Shown: positions 35,070 through 43,551 of the stretch, piece after piece
How the letters are laid out: every line of letters begins with the position of its first letter
Numbering within the stretch: position 1 is the stretch's first letter
DNA from: Accumulibacter phosphatis
GTDB lineage: Bacteria > Pseudomonadota > Gammaproteobacteria > Burkholderiales > Rhodocyclaceae
NCBI RefSeq assembly: GCF_000024165.1
Contig: NC_013194.1
Coordinates: 1,426,001-1,490,000 of the forward strand
Direction: 5' to 3'
Length of the DNA: 64,000 bases
Made by a program: the position numbers and the translations under genes
The notes under the pieces: model-generated
What the model saw: the letters and a program-made list of their open reading frames with translations, nothing else
Told to the model about the DNA's origin: nothing
Database searches by the model: none

Positions 35070-35861
35070 ATGGCCGATACGACACGGAGGGGCGTCTGGG
35101 AGATGACGGTCACGGCTCCGCCCGTCGCCGCTCAGCCGCCCGCTGGCGCGGCCGGAGTGGCGCCAGCTTCCGGCACGGCGCTGGCGGACCCGCAGCCGGT
35201 TCCTCAGACGATCGAGCGGCTGTCGAAAGACGGGCAGGCGCTGCCGCGAGCAGCGGACAAAGCCTCCGCCGACCTGGCCAGGGTGCCCGAGTCGGTCATC
35301 AGGACCCTGCCCGGGGAACTTGCCCCGGTGGAGGCCTACCTTGAGGCGAATCTGCCCATCGCGAAGGCGATGCCGTTGGTGGACATCGTCTATGGAGGTG
35401 GCGTCCTGGTCGCGGTGGTGATCGTTCAGGCGATCGGCCTGCGTCTGCTGACGGGCCACGTCGACAAGCGCGCGCCAACCATTGCCAAACGTCCGGCACT
35501 GTGGCGCGTCGACCTGATGTTCGGCGGCGCCGTCTTCATGTTGCTCGGCCTGCACCTGGGGTCGGTTCTCCTCTGGTCGGCGGCAGTGGTTTACGGGGGC
35601 GTCATCCCCGACTGGGTGCAGGCTGCACGCTTCGCCGCGCGCTCTTATACGACGATCGGCAGCGACCACCAGGTGCCGGAGAAATGGCATATGCTGGCGC
35701 CGATCATCGCCATTTCCGGGATGTTCACCTTCGCCTGGACGGCCAGCGTCCTGGTCAGCATCGTCGAGCAGTGCAACCACCTGCGCCGCCTGGCGTGGGA
35801 CGCGCGCCGCAGGAAGCGCGAGGCGACGCGGGGCGCCAGGCCGACCCCGTCGGCAGACTGA
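35070..35861 (+). CDS. Channel-like membrane protein with altered filter, 263 aa
   Basis: From ATG 35070, 14 bp after the DUF1269 stop. A long Ala/Pro-rich N-terminal part (1-90) precedes four hydrophobic segments: IVYGGGVLVAVVIVQAIGLRL, LMFGGAVFMLLGLHLGSVLL and WSAAVVYGGVIPDWVQ, then a pore-like element ARSYTTIGSDHQVPEKWHML and a last helix IIAISGMFTFAWTASVLV. The TTIGSD element replaces the canonical TTIGYGD of potassium channels, as in the 23.4 kb protein, with which it shares pore and last helix. The C-terminus is strongly basic. Confidence 0.72.
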   Translation: MADTTRRGVWEMTVTAPPVAAQPPAGAAGVAPASGTALADPQPVPQTIERLSKDGQALPRAADKASADLARVPESVIRTLPGELAPVEAYLEANLPIAKAMPLVDIVYGGGVLVAVVIVQAIGLRLLTGHVDKRAPTIAKRPALWRVDLMFGGAVFMLLGLHLGSVLLWSAAVVYGGVIPDWVQAARFAARSYTTIGSDHQVPEKWHMLAPIIAISGMFTFAWTASVLVSIVEQCNHLRRLAWDARRRKREATRGARPTPSAD

Positions 35862-36051
35862 GCGTGGCTGGAAGGGATGCCCTGCCGCCGTGCTAGAATC
35901 TTCGGCAGCCTGGAACGGTCGGGCGCGACCGATCAACACCATGGCGTTGGCGAGTCGCGACCGGCCTGTCGTCCCGTAGCAGTAACCCAGCCGCCGCCGG
36001 CGTGAGCGAACCGGCGCAACGAATGATGCTTAACCTTTTGCGGAAACCCTG

Positions 36052-36864
36052 ATGAGAAAAATCTCAATCCTTGCACGCGCGGGCGCCAGGACGACCATTC
36101 GGATGGTCGTCCTGGCCGGCTGCAGCGTCCTCGCCGGTTGTGCCACCGAAAGCGCCATCCTGGGCAGCGGCACCACCACCGTCGTCTCCGACACGTCGCA
36201 CCTGACACAGAGCGGCTTCCTGTCCGACTACGCGCGCCTGAAACCGACCGCCTGGGGCGAAGGCGTCGAGTGCTGGCGTGACCCCAATCTCGATGCCGCA
36301 CGTTATGACAAGATTCTCGTCTCGCGCATCCTGGTTTCGCTCAAGGCCAGCAAGGCGCCGCAGACCATCGATCCGAAGGATCTCAACACACTCACCGACT
36401 ATTTCCACCACGACCTGGTGAAGGCGCTGCAGCCGCAGATGCGGGTCGTCGATAAGGCCGGACCCGGCGTGGTGGTGATGCGGGTGGCTCTGACCGACCT
36501 CGTGCCGACGACGGTCACCGACAGCCTGGCCGGGACGCTGATTCCCTACGCCTTCGTCGCCGAGGCGGGGTCGGGCGTGGCCACCGGCAGGCCCGCAGGC
36601 TCGACGCCGTACATGGGCGAAACCGGCATGGAGATGCAGTTTCGCGATGGTGGGTCGGGCAAGGTTCTCGCAGAATGCCGAGACACCGAGATTGGCCGCA
36701 AGTACGCGGTCGACGTCAATACCAGCGCCGTCGGCGCGGCGCAGACCTGGGCCAATGGCTATCTGAGTTCCTTCCAGGCCTGGACCTACGCCAAGGACGC
36801 CTTCGACAAGTGGTCTCAGCTGGTGGCCAAGCGTATCGCTCTACTGCGCGGCGCCCAGCCTTAG
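36052..36864 (+). CDS. DUF3313-family lipoprotein
   Basis: 270 residues. A signal peptide with lipobox (VVLAGCSVLAGCA, Cys near 30) and the DUF3313 fold: HLTQSGFLSDYARLKPTAWG at the mature N-terminus, then DKILVSRILVSLKASKAPQT and a C-terminal AWTYAKDAFDKWSQLVAKRI. The family consists of uncharacterised periplasmic lipoproteins. ATG 36052 is preceded by a weak binding site. It is separated from the cytochrome gene by a hairpin, so it is probably the end of its own unit. Confidence 0.88.
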   Translation: MRKISILARAGARTTIRMVVLAGCSVLAGCATESAILGSGTTTVVSDTSHLTQSGFLSDYARLKPTAWGEGVECWRDPNLDAARYDKILVSRILVSLKASKAPQTIDPKDLNTLTDYFHHDLVKALQPQMRVVDKAGPGVVVMRVALTDLVPTTVTDSLAGTLIPYAFVAEAGSGVATGRPAGSTPYMGETGMEMQFRDGGSGKVLAECRDTEIGRKYAVDVNTSAVGAAQTWANGYLSSFQAWTYAKDAFDKWSQLVAKRIALLRGAQP

Positions 36865-36911
36865 GCACTTGCGGTAGCCTGGGGTGAGGCACGCCGCCCA
36901 GGGTTTCCAGG

Positions 36912-36945
36912 CAGGGTGACGCGGAGCTTGCTTGGCGTCACCCTG
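36912..36945 (+). terminator. Terminator-like hairpin
   Basis: CAGGGTGACGC (36912-36922) pairs perfectly with GCGTCACCCTG (36935-36945) around a 12-base loop, 48 bp after the lipoprotein stop. No T-run. Confidence 0.5.
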
Positions 36946-36995
36946 ACGACCTTCGCCGACGTAGGCTGCACACCGCCGGAAATGCGCCACGCGAC

Positions 36996-39422
36996 ATGAC
37001 CAGACGATCGAGAAGCGAGCCCCCCCCGCAGACAACTGCTGTGTCGGCAAGTGTTGTCGATCGACGGCCAAGCCGCCACTGGCGGTTTGTCGCCGGGTTG
37101 CTCCTGGCACTGGTGGTCGCCGGCGTGGTGTTCCTTGCCACCCGGTCGACGCCACCACCTCCAGTAGCGCCGGCGTCGCCGGTGCCCGTTGCCGCGGCCG
37201 AGGCGGCGCCTGCCGGCACGCCCGCTACCTATGTCGGCGCCGAGACGTGCAAGACCTGCCACGCGCCGGAATTCAAGGCCTGGTCGGGTTCCCATCACCA
37301 GCTGGCGATGCAGGAGGCCAACGCCGCGAGCGTGCTCGGTGACTTCGCCAACGTCAAGTTCCGGCAACACGGCGTCGAGTCCACCTTCTTCAAGCGTGGC
37401 GACAAGTTCATGGTCCGCACCGACGGCCCCGATGGCGAGCTTGCGGACTACGAGATCGCCTACACCTTCGGCCTCTACCCGTTGCAGCAGTATCTGATTC
37501 CCTTCCCCGGTGGGCGCTACCAGACGCTGCCGATTGCCTGGGATTCGCGATCCCGGGGCGAGGGCGGCCAGCGCTGGTTCCACCTCTACCCCAACCAGAA
37601 GGTCGATCACCGGGACCCCCTGCACTGGACGCGCCTGTACCAGAACTGGGCGCTGCAGTGCGCCGAGTGCCACTCGACCAATCTGCGCAAGGGCTATGAC
37701 GCGGCCAGCGATACCTACAAGACCACTTTCAGCGAAATCAACGTCGCCTGCGAATCCTGCCACGGTCCGGCGTCTACCCATGTGGACTGGGCCCGGAACG
37801 CCAGGGCGCCGTACGACGGCCGGGAAGACAAGGGCTTGCCATCGCTGAAGAGCCACTGGAACGAAGCGTGGAAGTTCCCGTCGGCGGGCGCCAGGTTTGC
37901 CGTCCGCAACCACCTTGCCGACCCTGCCGGGATGAACACCTGCGCTGCCTGCCACGCTCGCCGCTCGACCTTGAGCGAAGGCGGCAAGGCCGGCGCGCCG
38001 CTCGAGGACACGCATCGCCTGGCGATGCTCACCGCCCCGAACTATCATGCCGATGGTCAGCAGCGCGAAGAGGTCTATGTCTGGGGATCCTTCCTGCAGA
38101 GCAAGATGTATCAACGCGGCGTGACCTGCATGGACTGCCACGACCCGCACACCCAGAAGTTGCGCGCCGAGGGCAACGCGCTATGCACGCGCTGCCACAG
38201 CGCCGCCCAGTTCGACGCCCCGCAGCACCACCAGCATCAGGCCAACGGCAAGGGCGCGCAGTGTGTCACCTGCCACATGCCGACCCAGAACTACATGGTG
38301 ATCCATGCCCGGCAGGATCACAGCATGCGTGTACCCCGCCCAGACGTGTCGATTGCGCTTGGCAGCCCGAACGCTTGTACTCAGTGCCACACGGACAAGA
38401 AGGCTCAATGGGCGGCCAGTGCCATGGACAGGTGGTATGGCAAGACCTGGCGCGAGCGACCGCAGTACGGCACGACCCTGCACGCCGGCCAGACGCAGGG
38501 AGCGGCGGCCTTGCCCGGCCTGCTCGACCTGGCCGGCAACCCTGCCGCACCGGCGATCATCCGGGCGACTGCGGCGACACTTGCCGAGCCGCATGTCCAT
38601 CCCGGCACACTGCCGGCAGCGCGCGCCTTGCTGCAGGATGCCGACCCGTCGGTACGCATTGCCGGTCTCGGCATGATCGCGCCGATCGACCCACTGAACC
38701 GCGTGCTTAGCGCTGCACCGCTACTCTCCGACCCGGTTCGTGGCGTGCGCGTCGAGGCCGCGCGGGTCCTCGCTGACGTGCCCGACGCGCAGATCCCGGA
38801 GGGCAGGCGGGCGGCTCGCGTGGCCGCCTTGCAGGAGTATGTGGCCTCACTGCAACTGGAGGCAGACTGGCCTTCGGGCAACGTCAACCTTGGCAACCTG
38901 CGCCTGCGCCAGGGGCGCATGGACGAGGCGGTGGCTGCTTTTGAGCGCGCCATCGCGCTTGACCCGGCTTTCGATGGCGCCTATATCAATCTCGCGGATG
39001 CCTGGCGTCAGCAGGGGCGGGAGTCCGAAGCGGGAAACGTACTGCGCCGGGGCTTGGCCGTCATGCCGCGCGATGCGCACCTGCAGCATGCGCTGGGTCT
39101 CTCGCTGACACGCCAGGGCGAGAAAGTCGCGGCGCTGAAGGCGTTCGTCGAGGCGGCCAGACTGGCGCCAGACAACGCGCGCTATGTTTACGTTCACGCG
39201 ATAGCCGTGCATTCTGCCGGCAAGCTCAAGGAAGCATTGACGCTGCTGCGCGCCGCCGACAAGCGTCATCCCAACGATCTCGACATCCTTGCGGCGCTGC
39301 TGTCGATGAGTCGGGAGGCGGGTGACCGGCAGGCGGCGCTTGGCTATGCGAAACAGCTCGCCGGAATCCTGCCGGACAACGCCAATCTGAAGCGACTGGT
39401 GGCGGAACTCGAAGCCCGGTGA
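36996..39422 (+). CDS. Eight-heme c-type cytochrome with HEAT-like and TPR C-terminus, 808 aa
   Basis: An N-terminal membrane anchor (29-50, FVAGLLLALVVAGVVFLATR) places the rest in the periplasm. Eight CxxCH heme sites start at Cys85, 222, 252, 316, 378, 397, 423 and 461. The arrangement resembles the octaheme/DmsE-NrfA-like group used in periplasmic electron transfer. A repeat region follows: HEAT-type (about 505-600, with LLQDADPSVRIAGLGMIAPI) then TPR repeats (about 620-800, with GRMDEAVAAFERAIALDPAF). The heme-plus-TPR fusion suggests a scaffolded redox complex; the substrate is unknown. It is followed by a hemerythrin gene. Confidence 0.9.
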   Translation: MTRRSRSEPPPQTTAVSASVVDRRPSRHWRFVAGLLLALVVAGVVFLATRSTPPPPVAPASPVPVAAAEAAPAGTPATYVGAETCKTCHAPEFKAWSGSHHQLAMQEANAASVLGDFANVKFRQHGVESTFFKRGDKFMVRTDGPDGELADYEIAYTFGLYPLQQYLIPFPGGRYQTLPIAWDSRSRGEGGQRWFHLYPNQKVDHRDPLHWTRLYQNWALQCAECHSTNLRKGYDAASDTYKTTFSEINVACESCHGPASTHVDWARNARAPYDGREDKGLPSLKSHWNEAWKFPSAGARFAVRNHLADPAGMNTCAACHARRSTLSEGGKAGAPLEDTHRLAMLTAPNYHADGQQREEVYVWGSFLQSKMYQRGVTCMDCHDPHTQKLRAEGNALCTRCHSAAQFDAPQHHQHQANGKGAQCVTCHMPTQNYMVIHARQDHSMRVPRPDVSIALGSPNACTQCHTDKKAQWAASAMDRWYGKTWRERPQYGTTLHAGQTQGAAALPGLLDLAGNPAAPAIIRATAATLAEPHVHPGTLPAARALLQDADPSVRIAGLGMIAPIDPLNRVLSAAPLLSDPVRGVRVEAARVLADVPDAQIPEGRRAARVAALQEYVASLQLEADWPSGNVNLGNLRLRQGRMDEAVAAFERAIALDPAFDGAYINLADAWRQQGRESEAGNVLRRGLAVMPRDAHLQHALGLSLTRQGEKVAALKAFVEAARLAPDNARYVYVHAIAVHSAGKLKEALTLLRAADKRHPNDLDILAALLSMSREAGDRQAALGYAKQLAGILPDNANLKRLVAELEAR

Positions 39423-39492
39423 TCTCGCCTCTTGCCGGCCAGGCAGCGCCGGCTCGATCTAGGCCGCCACTGACTACTGGAAAGGATTACCC

Positions 39493-39888
39493 GTGCCGAA
39501 CATCTCCGACTTCAACAGCGCGTCAGGTGCCGCTACCGATCGCGAGCACGACGTTCAGCTTGGCCTGTTGCAGGCGCTGTGCCGCGCCGTCGCCGACAAT
39601 CGCGATGCCGCTTCGGTCAGCGAGATCCTGGATCAGTTGATCGCCTACAGCGAGGCGCACTTCATGTCCGAGGAACTGCTGATGCGGTTGAACAGCCATG
39701 ACGACTACGCGGATCACGTCGACGATCACGGCCAGATGCTCGATCGGCTGCGGCAGATCGCCGCCGATCATGCGGCGGGCAATTCTCCGCTGCTGGCAGC
39801 ACAGGCGGCAGAGATTCTTGGTTTCGTCCGCGGTCACATCGACACGCGCGATCGGCACTTCGCCGACCGACTGCGCGACGGACAGTAG
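39493..39888 (+). CDS. Bacteriohemerythrin
   Basis: 131 residues, a four-helix oxygen-binding protein. All seven di-iron ligands are placed as expected: His19, His56, Glu60, His75, His79, His115 and Asp120 (spacing close to known bacteriohemerythrins). Stores or senses O2, or supplies it to an oxidase or oxygenase. It lies 70 bp after the multiheme cytochrome and may be co-expressed, suggesting oxygen handling beside electron transfer. GGAAAGGA precedes the start. Confidence 0.93.
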   Translation: MPNISDFNSASGAATDREHDVQLGLLQALCRAVADNRDAASVSEILDQLIAYSEAHFMSEELLMRLNSHDDYADHVDDHGQMLDRLRQIAADHAAGNSPLLAAQAAEILGFVRGHIDTRDRHFADRLRDGQ

Positions 39889-39948
39889 CGCCGTGTGGAT
39901 TGGCGAGGCCTTCTCAAGCGTATCGCGAATGCTTCGTGTAGGCGCCCG

Positions 39949-40639
39949 CTAGCCGCCGCCGCGTGGCGGCGGCAGTTCGTCGAGCAGGCGCGGCGCGTAG
40001 TGTTGTGTGAGGATCGGCCCGAGGATGGCCGTCACGAGCACCACGATGAGAACCGCGTTGAGCATGCGGTTGTCGACCAGCGGACTGGCCGCTGGTGTAC
40101 AAGGGGAGGCAGGCAGCGAAAACGAGCAGGGAGAGGGTGTCGGAAACCATCGTCGCGCCGAACGTCACCACCATGGGTTCGCGATTCCTCGCCCCCAGCC
40201 TGGCGATGATGGTCGATCCGAGCATCGTGTGCGAGGCGATCAGCGACCCGACGACGATTGCCGGCAGACACTCGTAGCCAAGCCACAGGGTGGCCAGCGT
40301 TCCCAGCAGCAGCGGAAGCGAAGTCGTGATCACTCCAAAGCTGAGCGCGCGCAAGATCTTTTGCCGGAACAACGTCAGGTCGAGTTCCAAACCGGCGAAG
40401 AACATCAACAGCAGCGCGCCCACTTCAGCGAAGAATTTCAGAACCGGATGCTCGTGGGAAAAGATGTCGAGCACATGCGGCCCGAACAGCATGCCAGCGA
40501 CCAGCAAGCCCACCGCCTCCGGAAAATGGACGCGGCGCGAGAGGCGTGGAATGCTGACAATCAGCATCATGCATACCGCGAAGCTGGCCAAGGTTGGCAG
40601 AACGGCGACCGCCTTCCGCAGGTAGTCGAGGAGCTACAT
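39949..40639 (-). pseudogene. Broken Kef-type cation/proton antiporter
   Basis: The gene would begin at ATG 40639, but codon 2 is TAG. The frame continues as LLDYLRKAVAVLP and ASFAVCMMLIVSIPRLS, then helices ending VSDTLSLLVFAACLPLYTSG. At that point there is an apparent internal deletion and frame change; the continuation reads PLVDNRMLNAVLIVVLVTAI and stops at 39949 after LLDELPPPRGG. Family members are 400-700 residues; only the two ends of the membrane domain remain. This gives three independent defects: stop codon, deletion and frameshift. Confidence 0.75.
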
Positions 40640-40658
40640 GCCGGCCTTCGAGGAAGGC

Positions 40659-40990
40659 TTACTTCGGGAACATGAACTGCACCTGGGCGCGAATCTGCCA
40701 GTTGGCGCCGTTATCCGGCGTCACCACGTTGTAGTACGCCGACAGTTGTGTGTTCACCGGCAGTCTGCCGAGGTGGAAGATTTTCCCAACCCCGCCGCCG
40801 ACCGGAACCGTCCAGCGCTGGCTGCTCTCGGCCTTCCAGTCGGCGGTGATGATCGGCGCGCTGGTCAGGTAGAAACCGCCGTCGAAGTTGTAATTGACGA
40901 AGGGCTGGATCAGGCCGTTGTTGTACGACCCGCCCTGCTTGTTGCTGGAGAGCGACCAGATGTTGTTGACCAGCACGCCGTAGACCCAGG
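40659..40990 (-). pseudogene. C-terminal half of an outer-membrane transporter interrupted by a transposon
   Basis: Reads GVLVNNIWSLSSNKQGGSYN, then SAPIITADWKAESSQRWTVP and ends in an aromatic strand RAQVQFMFPK at 40659, typical of barrel C-termini. The upstream half lies at 44253-44744. Removing 40991-44252 and one copy of the CCAGG target duplication fuses the halves in frame as EKGDPWVYGVLVNN, giving a protein of about 272 residues. As it stands this half has no start codon in context. Confidence 0.9.
40986..40990. repeat. Target-site duplication, left copy (CCAGG)
   Basis: Five bases identical to 44253-44257, flanking the transposon ends. Confidence 0.9.
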
Positions 40991-41000
40991 TGTTACGTCC
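40991..41000 (+). repeat. Left terminal inverted repeat
   Basis: TGTTACGTCC, the first 10 bases of the transposon. The next bases (CGCGATAT at 41001) recur as a direct, not inverted, match near the right end (44208-44215), which may be a second transposase binding site. Confidence 0.85.
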
Positions 41001-41054
41001 CGCGATATCTGGAACTCTTCAACCCGAGCCATTCGAGGTTGAGATGATGGCAAA

Positions 41055-41101
41055 GTCCCACGCTGACGCCGGAAGAAGAGGTTCCGGCGTCAGCGTGGGA
41101 C
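41055..41101 (-). terminator. Strong hairpin at the end of the transposase operon
   Basis: Perfect 20-bp stem (41055-41074 with 41082-41101) and a 7-base loop, starting 8 bp after the last transposon gene and followed on the minus strand by TTTG. Probably a rho-independent terminator. Confidence 0.8.
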
Positions 41102-41108
41102 GAGAGGG

Positions 41109-41306
41109 CTAGAAGGGCTCGCCTGGAGGTATTCTCCAAGGGGCTTCGGGATCGTAGAGGTTCATCTGACGGCTGCGGTGGCGGCGAAGCTGGACGAGGT
41201 AGCGGGCCTCACAAGCAGCGGCGAGTTGGTGAAGGAACTCGCTGATCGCCGCCGCACTTTCGTCGGAGAGGCCGTCGGGGAAGAGGGAGTGAGGGCGGCG
41301 TTTCAT
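41109..41306 (-). CDS. Small transposon protein, 65 aa
   Basis: ATG 41306 overlaps the ATPase stop (ATGA) and has GAGGAGTTGC upstream. Helical with a basic middle (LVQLRRHRSRQMNLYDPEA). Family not recognised. Translational coupling to the ATPase suggests it works in transposition, possibly in target choice or as a subunit. Confidence 0.75.
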   Translation of the reverse strand: MKRRPHSLFPDGLSDESAAAISEFLHQLAAACEARYLVQLRRHRSRQMNLYDPEAPWRIPPGEPF

Positions 41307-42097
41307 CGCAACTCCTCGATAGCCGCTTGCAGCAGATCGTCGGGCAAATGATTGAGTGCGCGCGGCACCGCCAGACGCATGGCGGTGCGCAGGATGCGCC
41401 CGGCGTGGCGCGGCAGGCCCTTGCTGGCTTGGCGCAGGAGTTCCAGGCCGGAATCGGTGAGCAGGGTATGCGCACACCCGGCGCTCTTGAGGGCATGGCC
41501 GACGAGTTGCGCAAAGCGCTCGCGTTCGAGCACCGGTCGCAGATGCACGCGTGCCTGGATGCGGCCGGCGAGTGCGGCGTAAGACGCCCGTTCGAGGGTT
41601 TGGGCGAGGATCGGGTGACCGACCAGCCAGACAGTGATGAGATCGCGCGAATCGAAGGCGAAGTTGAGAAAAGCGGGGAAATCGCGGAAGAATTCGGGTG
41701 GCAGATTCTGCGCCTCGTCGAGGATCCAGACCGGCAGAAGTTGCTTGGCGTCGGCCAGATGATGGATATGCGCCTTGATGTCGCGCCACAGTTGGGCGCG
41801 ACGATAACTCGGCTGAAGGCCGAGGGATTGGGCCAGGCACCGGTAAAGGTCTGCCCGTCCGAAATCGGTCTCGGCATGGTAGATGACTTGGTAGCGATGC
41901 GGATTGAGCTTGGCGGTCACGAGGCGCAAGGCGGCCGTCTTGCCCACGCCGGCCTCGCCGGTCAGCAGGCCGAGGCCCGGCGATTGCAGAAGCCACTGGA
42001 AGCGCTCGGCGAGTTGCGCCAGCGCACCGTCATCCCACAGCTCGGCGGCGTCCTTGCCCAGAGGCGGATGGCGCAGACCAAAGTGTTGCAGATACAT
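41303..42097 (-). CDS. Transposon AAA+ ATPase (TniB/TnsC/ExeA-like)
   Basis: 264 residues. Walker A GEAGVGKT at 47-54, Walker B VWILDEAQN with Asp127-Glu128, then a sensor region (DLITVWLVGHPIL) and C-terminal helical lid. Opens with the family-typical MYLQHFGLRHPPLGKDAAEL. In relatives this ATPase selects the target and activates the transposase. It lies 2 bp after the transposase gene. Confidence 0.9.
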   Translation of the reverse strand: MYLQHFGLRHPPLGKDAAELWDDGALAQLAERFQWLLQSPGLGLLTGEAGVGKTAALRLVTAKLNPHRYQVIYHAETDFGRADLYRCLAQSLGLQPSYRRAQLWRDIKAHIHHLADAKQLLPVWILDEAQNLPPEFFRDFPAFLNFAFDSRDLITVWLVGHPILAQTLERASYAALAGRIQARVHLRPVLERERFAQLVGHALKSAGCAHTLLTDSGLELLRQASKGLPRHAGRILRTAMRLAVPRALNHLPDDLLQAAIEELR

Positions 42098-42099
42098 CT

Positions 42100-43422
42100 T
42101 CAGTCTCCTTTGCGGTCGTAATACTGACGATAGGTGAGTTCGATCAGATTCGGGCCAGACGGCGAGGCGGGAGCGGCGTCTGTCGGGTCGGATTTATTTC
42201 GTTGGCGATCGAGATTGCCCAGGGCATCGAGCGGGGTCGCGGCGCCGATCCCCTTGCCGTGCTCGTCCTCGACCTCGATGACCGCCCCGCTATGCGGATC
42301 GACGACCAGACACACCGTCTTGCCGGAGAGTTCGAAAGGCACTTCGAAGCGCGCCCCCTGATACGACACCGTGCCATCCTTCCTGACTCGACGGCTGACG
42401 CGATACCGGAACAAGGCATCGAGCTGCGCGGCCAGCGCTCCCAGCGAACGAATCTTCGACAAATCCTGCTGGTAGCGCGCGAGCGGCGTCATCCCGTCGA
42501 GGCCGGCATGCGGCGTATGGTGATAGACCCGCTCCAGCCAGGCCCAGAGACGCGCATTGAGGTCCTCGAAACTGTTGATGTGGCGCTCGTCGAGTTCCGA
42601 CAGGAACTGGTCGCGGCAGGTCCGGTGCCAGCGCTCCAACTTGCCCTTGCCCTCGGGCGCATAGGGCCGGCAATAGATCAGGTGAATGCCCAGGCGGGCG
42701 CAGATCCCCTGCAGGGTCTCAGCGCGGTAGGCCGCGCCGTTATCGACGACGAGCTTGATCGGGATGCCTCGCTTCAGCAGCGCCTGCTTGAGCACCCCTT
42801 CGATGTCGAGCGCCGTTTCGCCGGGGCAGAAAGCGCTGTGAGCCACCAGACGTGAGGCATCGTCGAACAGCGAGACGAGATACCCCTTGACGAGCTTGCC
42901 CTCGTGAGGCACGCGGGGACCGTGCATCACATCGCCATACCAGATGGCGCCCGCGGAAGCGGCGACGAAGCTGCGCTTCTCCTCGGGCAGGCTGGCCGAG
43001 CCGCTGATCCGCGACAGGCCGTGCTGTTGCAGCAGCCGGTGGACCGTCGAGCGCGACAGGCTGCCGCGAGCCACCGTTCCGGTGGCTTCGAGCAACTGGC
43101 GAATCTGACGGATCGAGCGGCGCGGGTTGTCGCGCTTCGCGGCAAGGATCGCGGTCTGAATGGCTTGCGATAGCTTCGATTGCCCGCGGTCGATACGGGT
43201 CTTGGGTGTCAGGCCATCGATGCCCTGGGCAAGGTAAGTGTAATACCAGCCCTGAATCGTCTTCTCGGCAACATGGCGCCGACGCGTGCCGGGAATGGTG
43301 TATTCGCGCTCGGCCAGGGCGCGGATGGTCTGCTGCAATTCGCCGTGATCCAGCCGTTCCCGGCTGGTCAGCGAACCCAGGACGGACAGGCGAAACAAGG
43401 CGATCGGATTGATTCGATTCAT
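42100..43422 (-). CDS. DDE transposase (rve integrase core)
   Basis: 440 residues from ATG 43422. An N-terminal helix-turn-helix region (about 20-140, with ALAEREYTIPGTRRRHVAEK) binds DNA. The rve core carries Asp164 (WYGDVMHG), Asp227 (KLVVDNGAAY) and Glu263 (GKGKLERWHR), spacing D-D-35-E. A C-terminal β-domain (RYRVSRRVRKDGTVSYQGAR) follows, as in Mu-type transposases. All catalytic residues present; expected to be functional with the adjacent ATPase. Confidence 0.93.
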   Translation of the reverse strand: MNRINPIALFRLSVLGSLTSRERLDHGELQQTIRALAEREYTIPGTRRRHVAEKTIQGWYYTYLAQGIDGLTPKTRIDRGQSKLSQAIQTAILAAKRDNPRRSIRQIRQLLEATGTVARGSLSRSTVHRLLQQHGLSRISGSASLPEEKRSFVAASAGAIWYGDVMHGPRVPHEGKLVKGYLVSLFDDASRLVAHSAFCPGETALDIEGVLKQALLKRGIPIKLVVDNGAAYRAETLQGICARLGIHLIYCRPYAPEGKGKLERWHRTCRDQFLSELDERHINSFEDLNARLWAWLERVYHHTPHAGLDGMTPLARYQQDLSKIRSLGALAAQLDALFRYRVSRRVRKDGTVSYQGARFEVPFELSGKTVCLVVDPHSGAVIEVEDEHGKGIGAATPLDALGNLDRQRNKSDPTDAAPASPSGPNLIELTYRQYYDRKGD

Positions 43423-43493
43423 GACGACTCCTCGGGGTGAATGGGAGTCGTCATCAAAACAAAAGGGCCGAAATAATGCCACGAGCAAACTGT

Positions 43494-43523
43494 GTGGGGA
43501 CCCCGCCCGGGCGGGGTCCCCAC
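43494..43523. repeat. Perfect 30-bp palindrome inside the transposon
   Basis: GTGGGGACCCCGCCC followed by its exact reverse complement, between the zinc-ribbon gene and the transposase gene. It could be a terminator, an attenuator or a protein-binding site controlling transposase level. Confidence 0.9.
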
Positions 43524-43551
43524 CGTCCGCCACTCGCTCGGTGTCAGGAAA

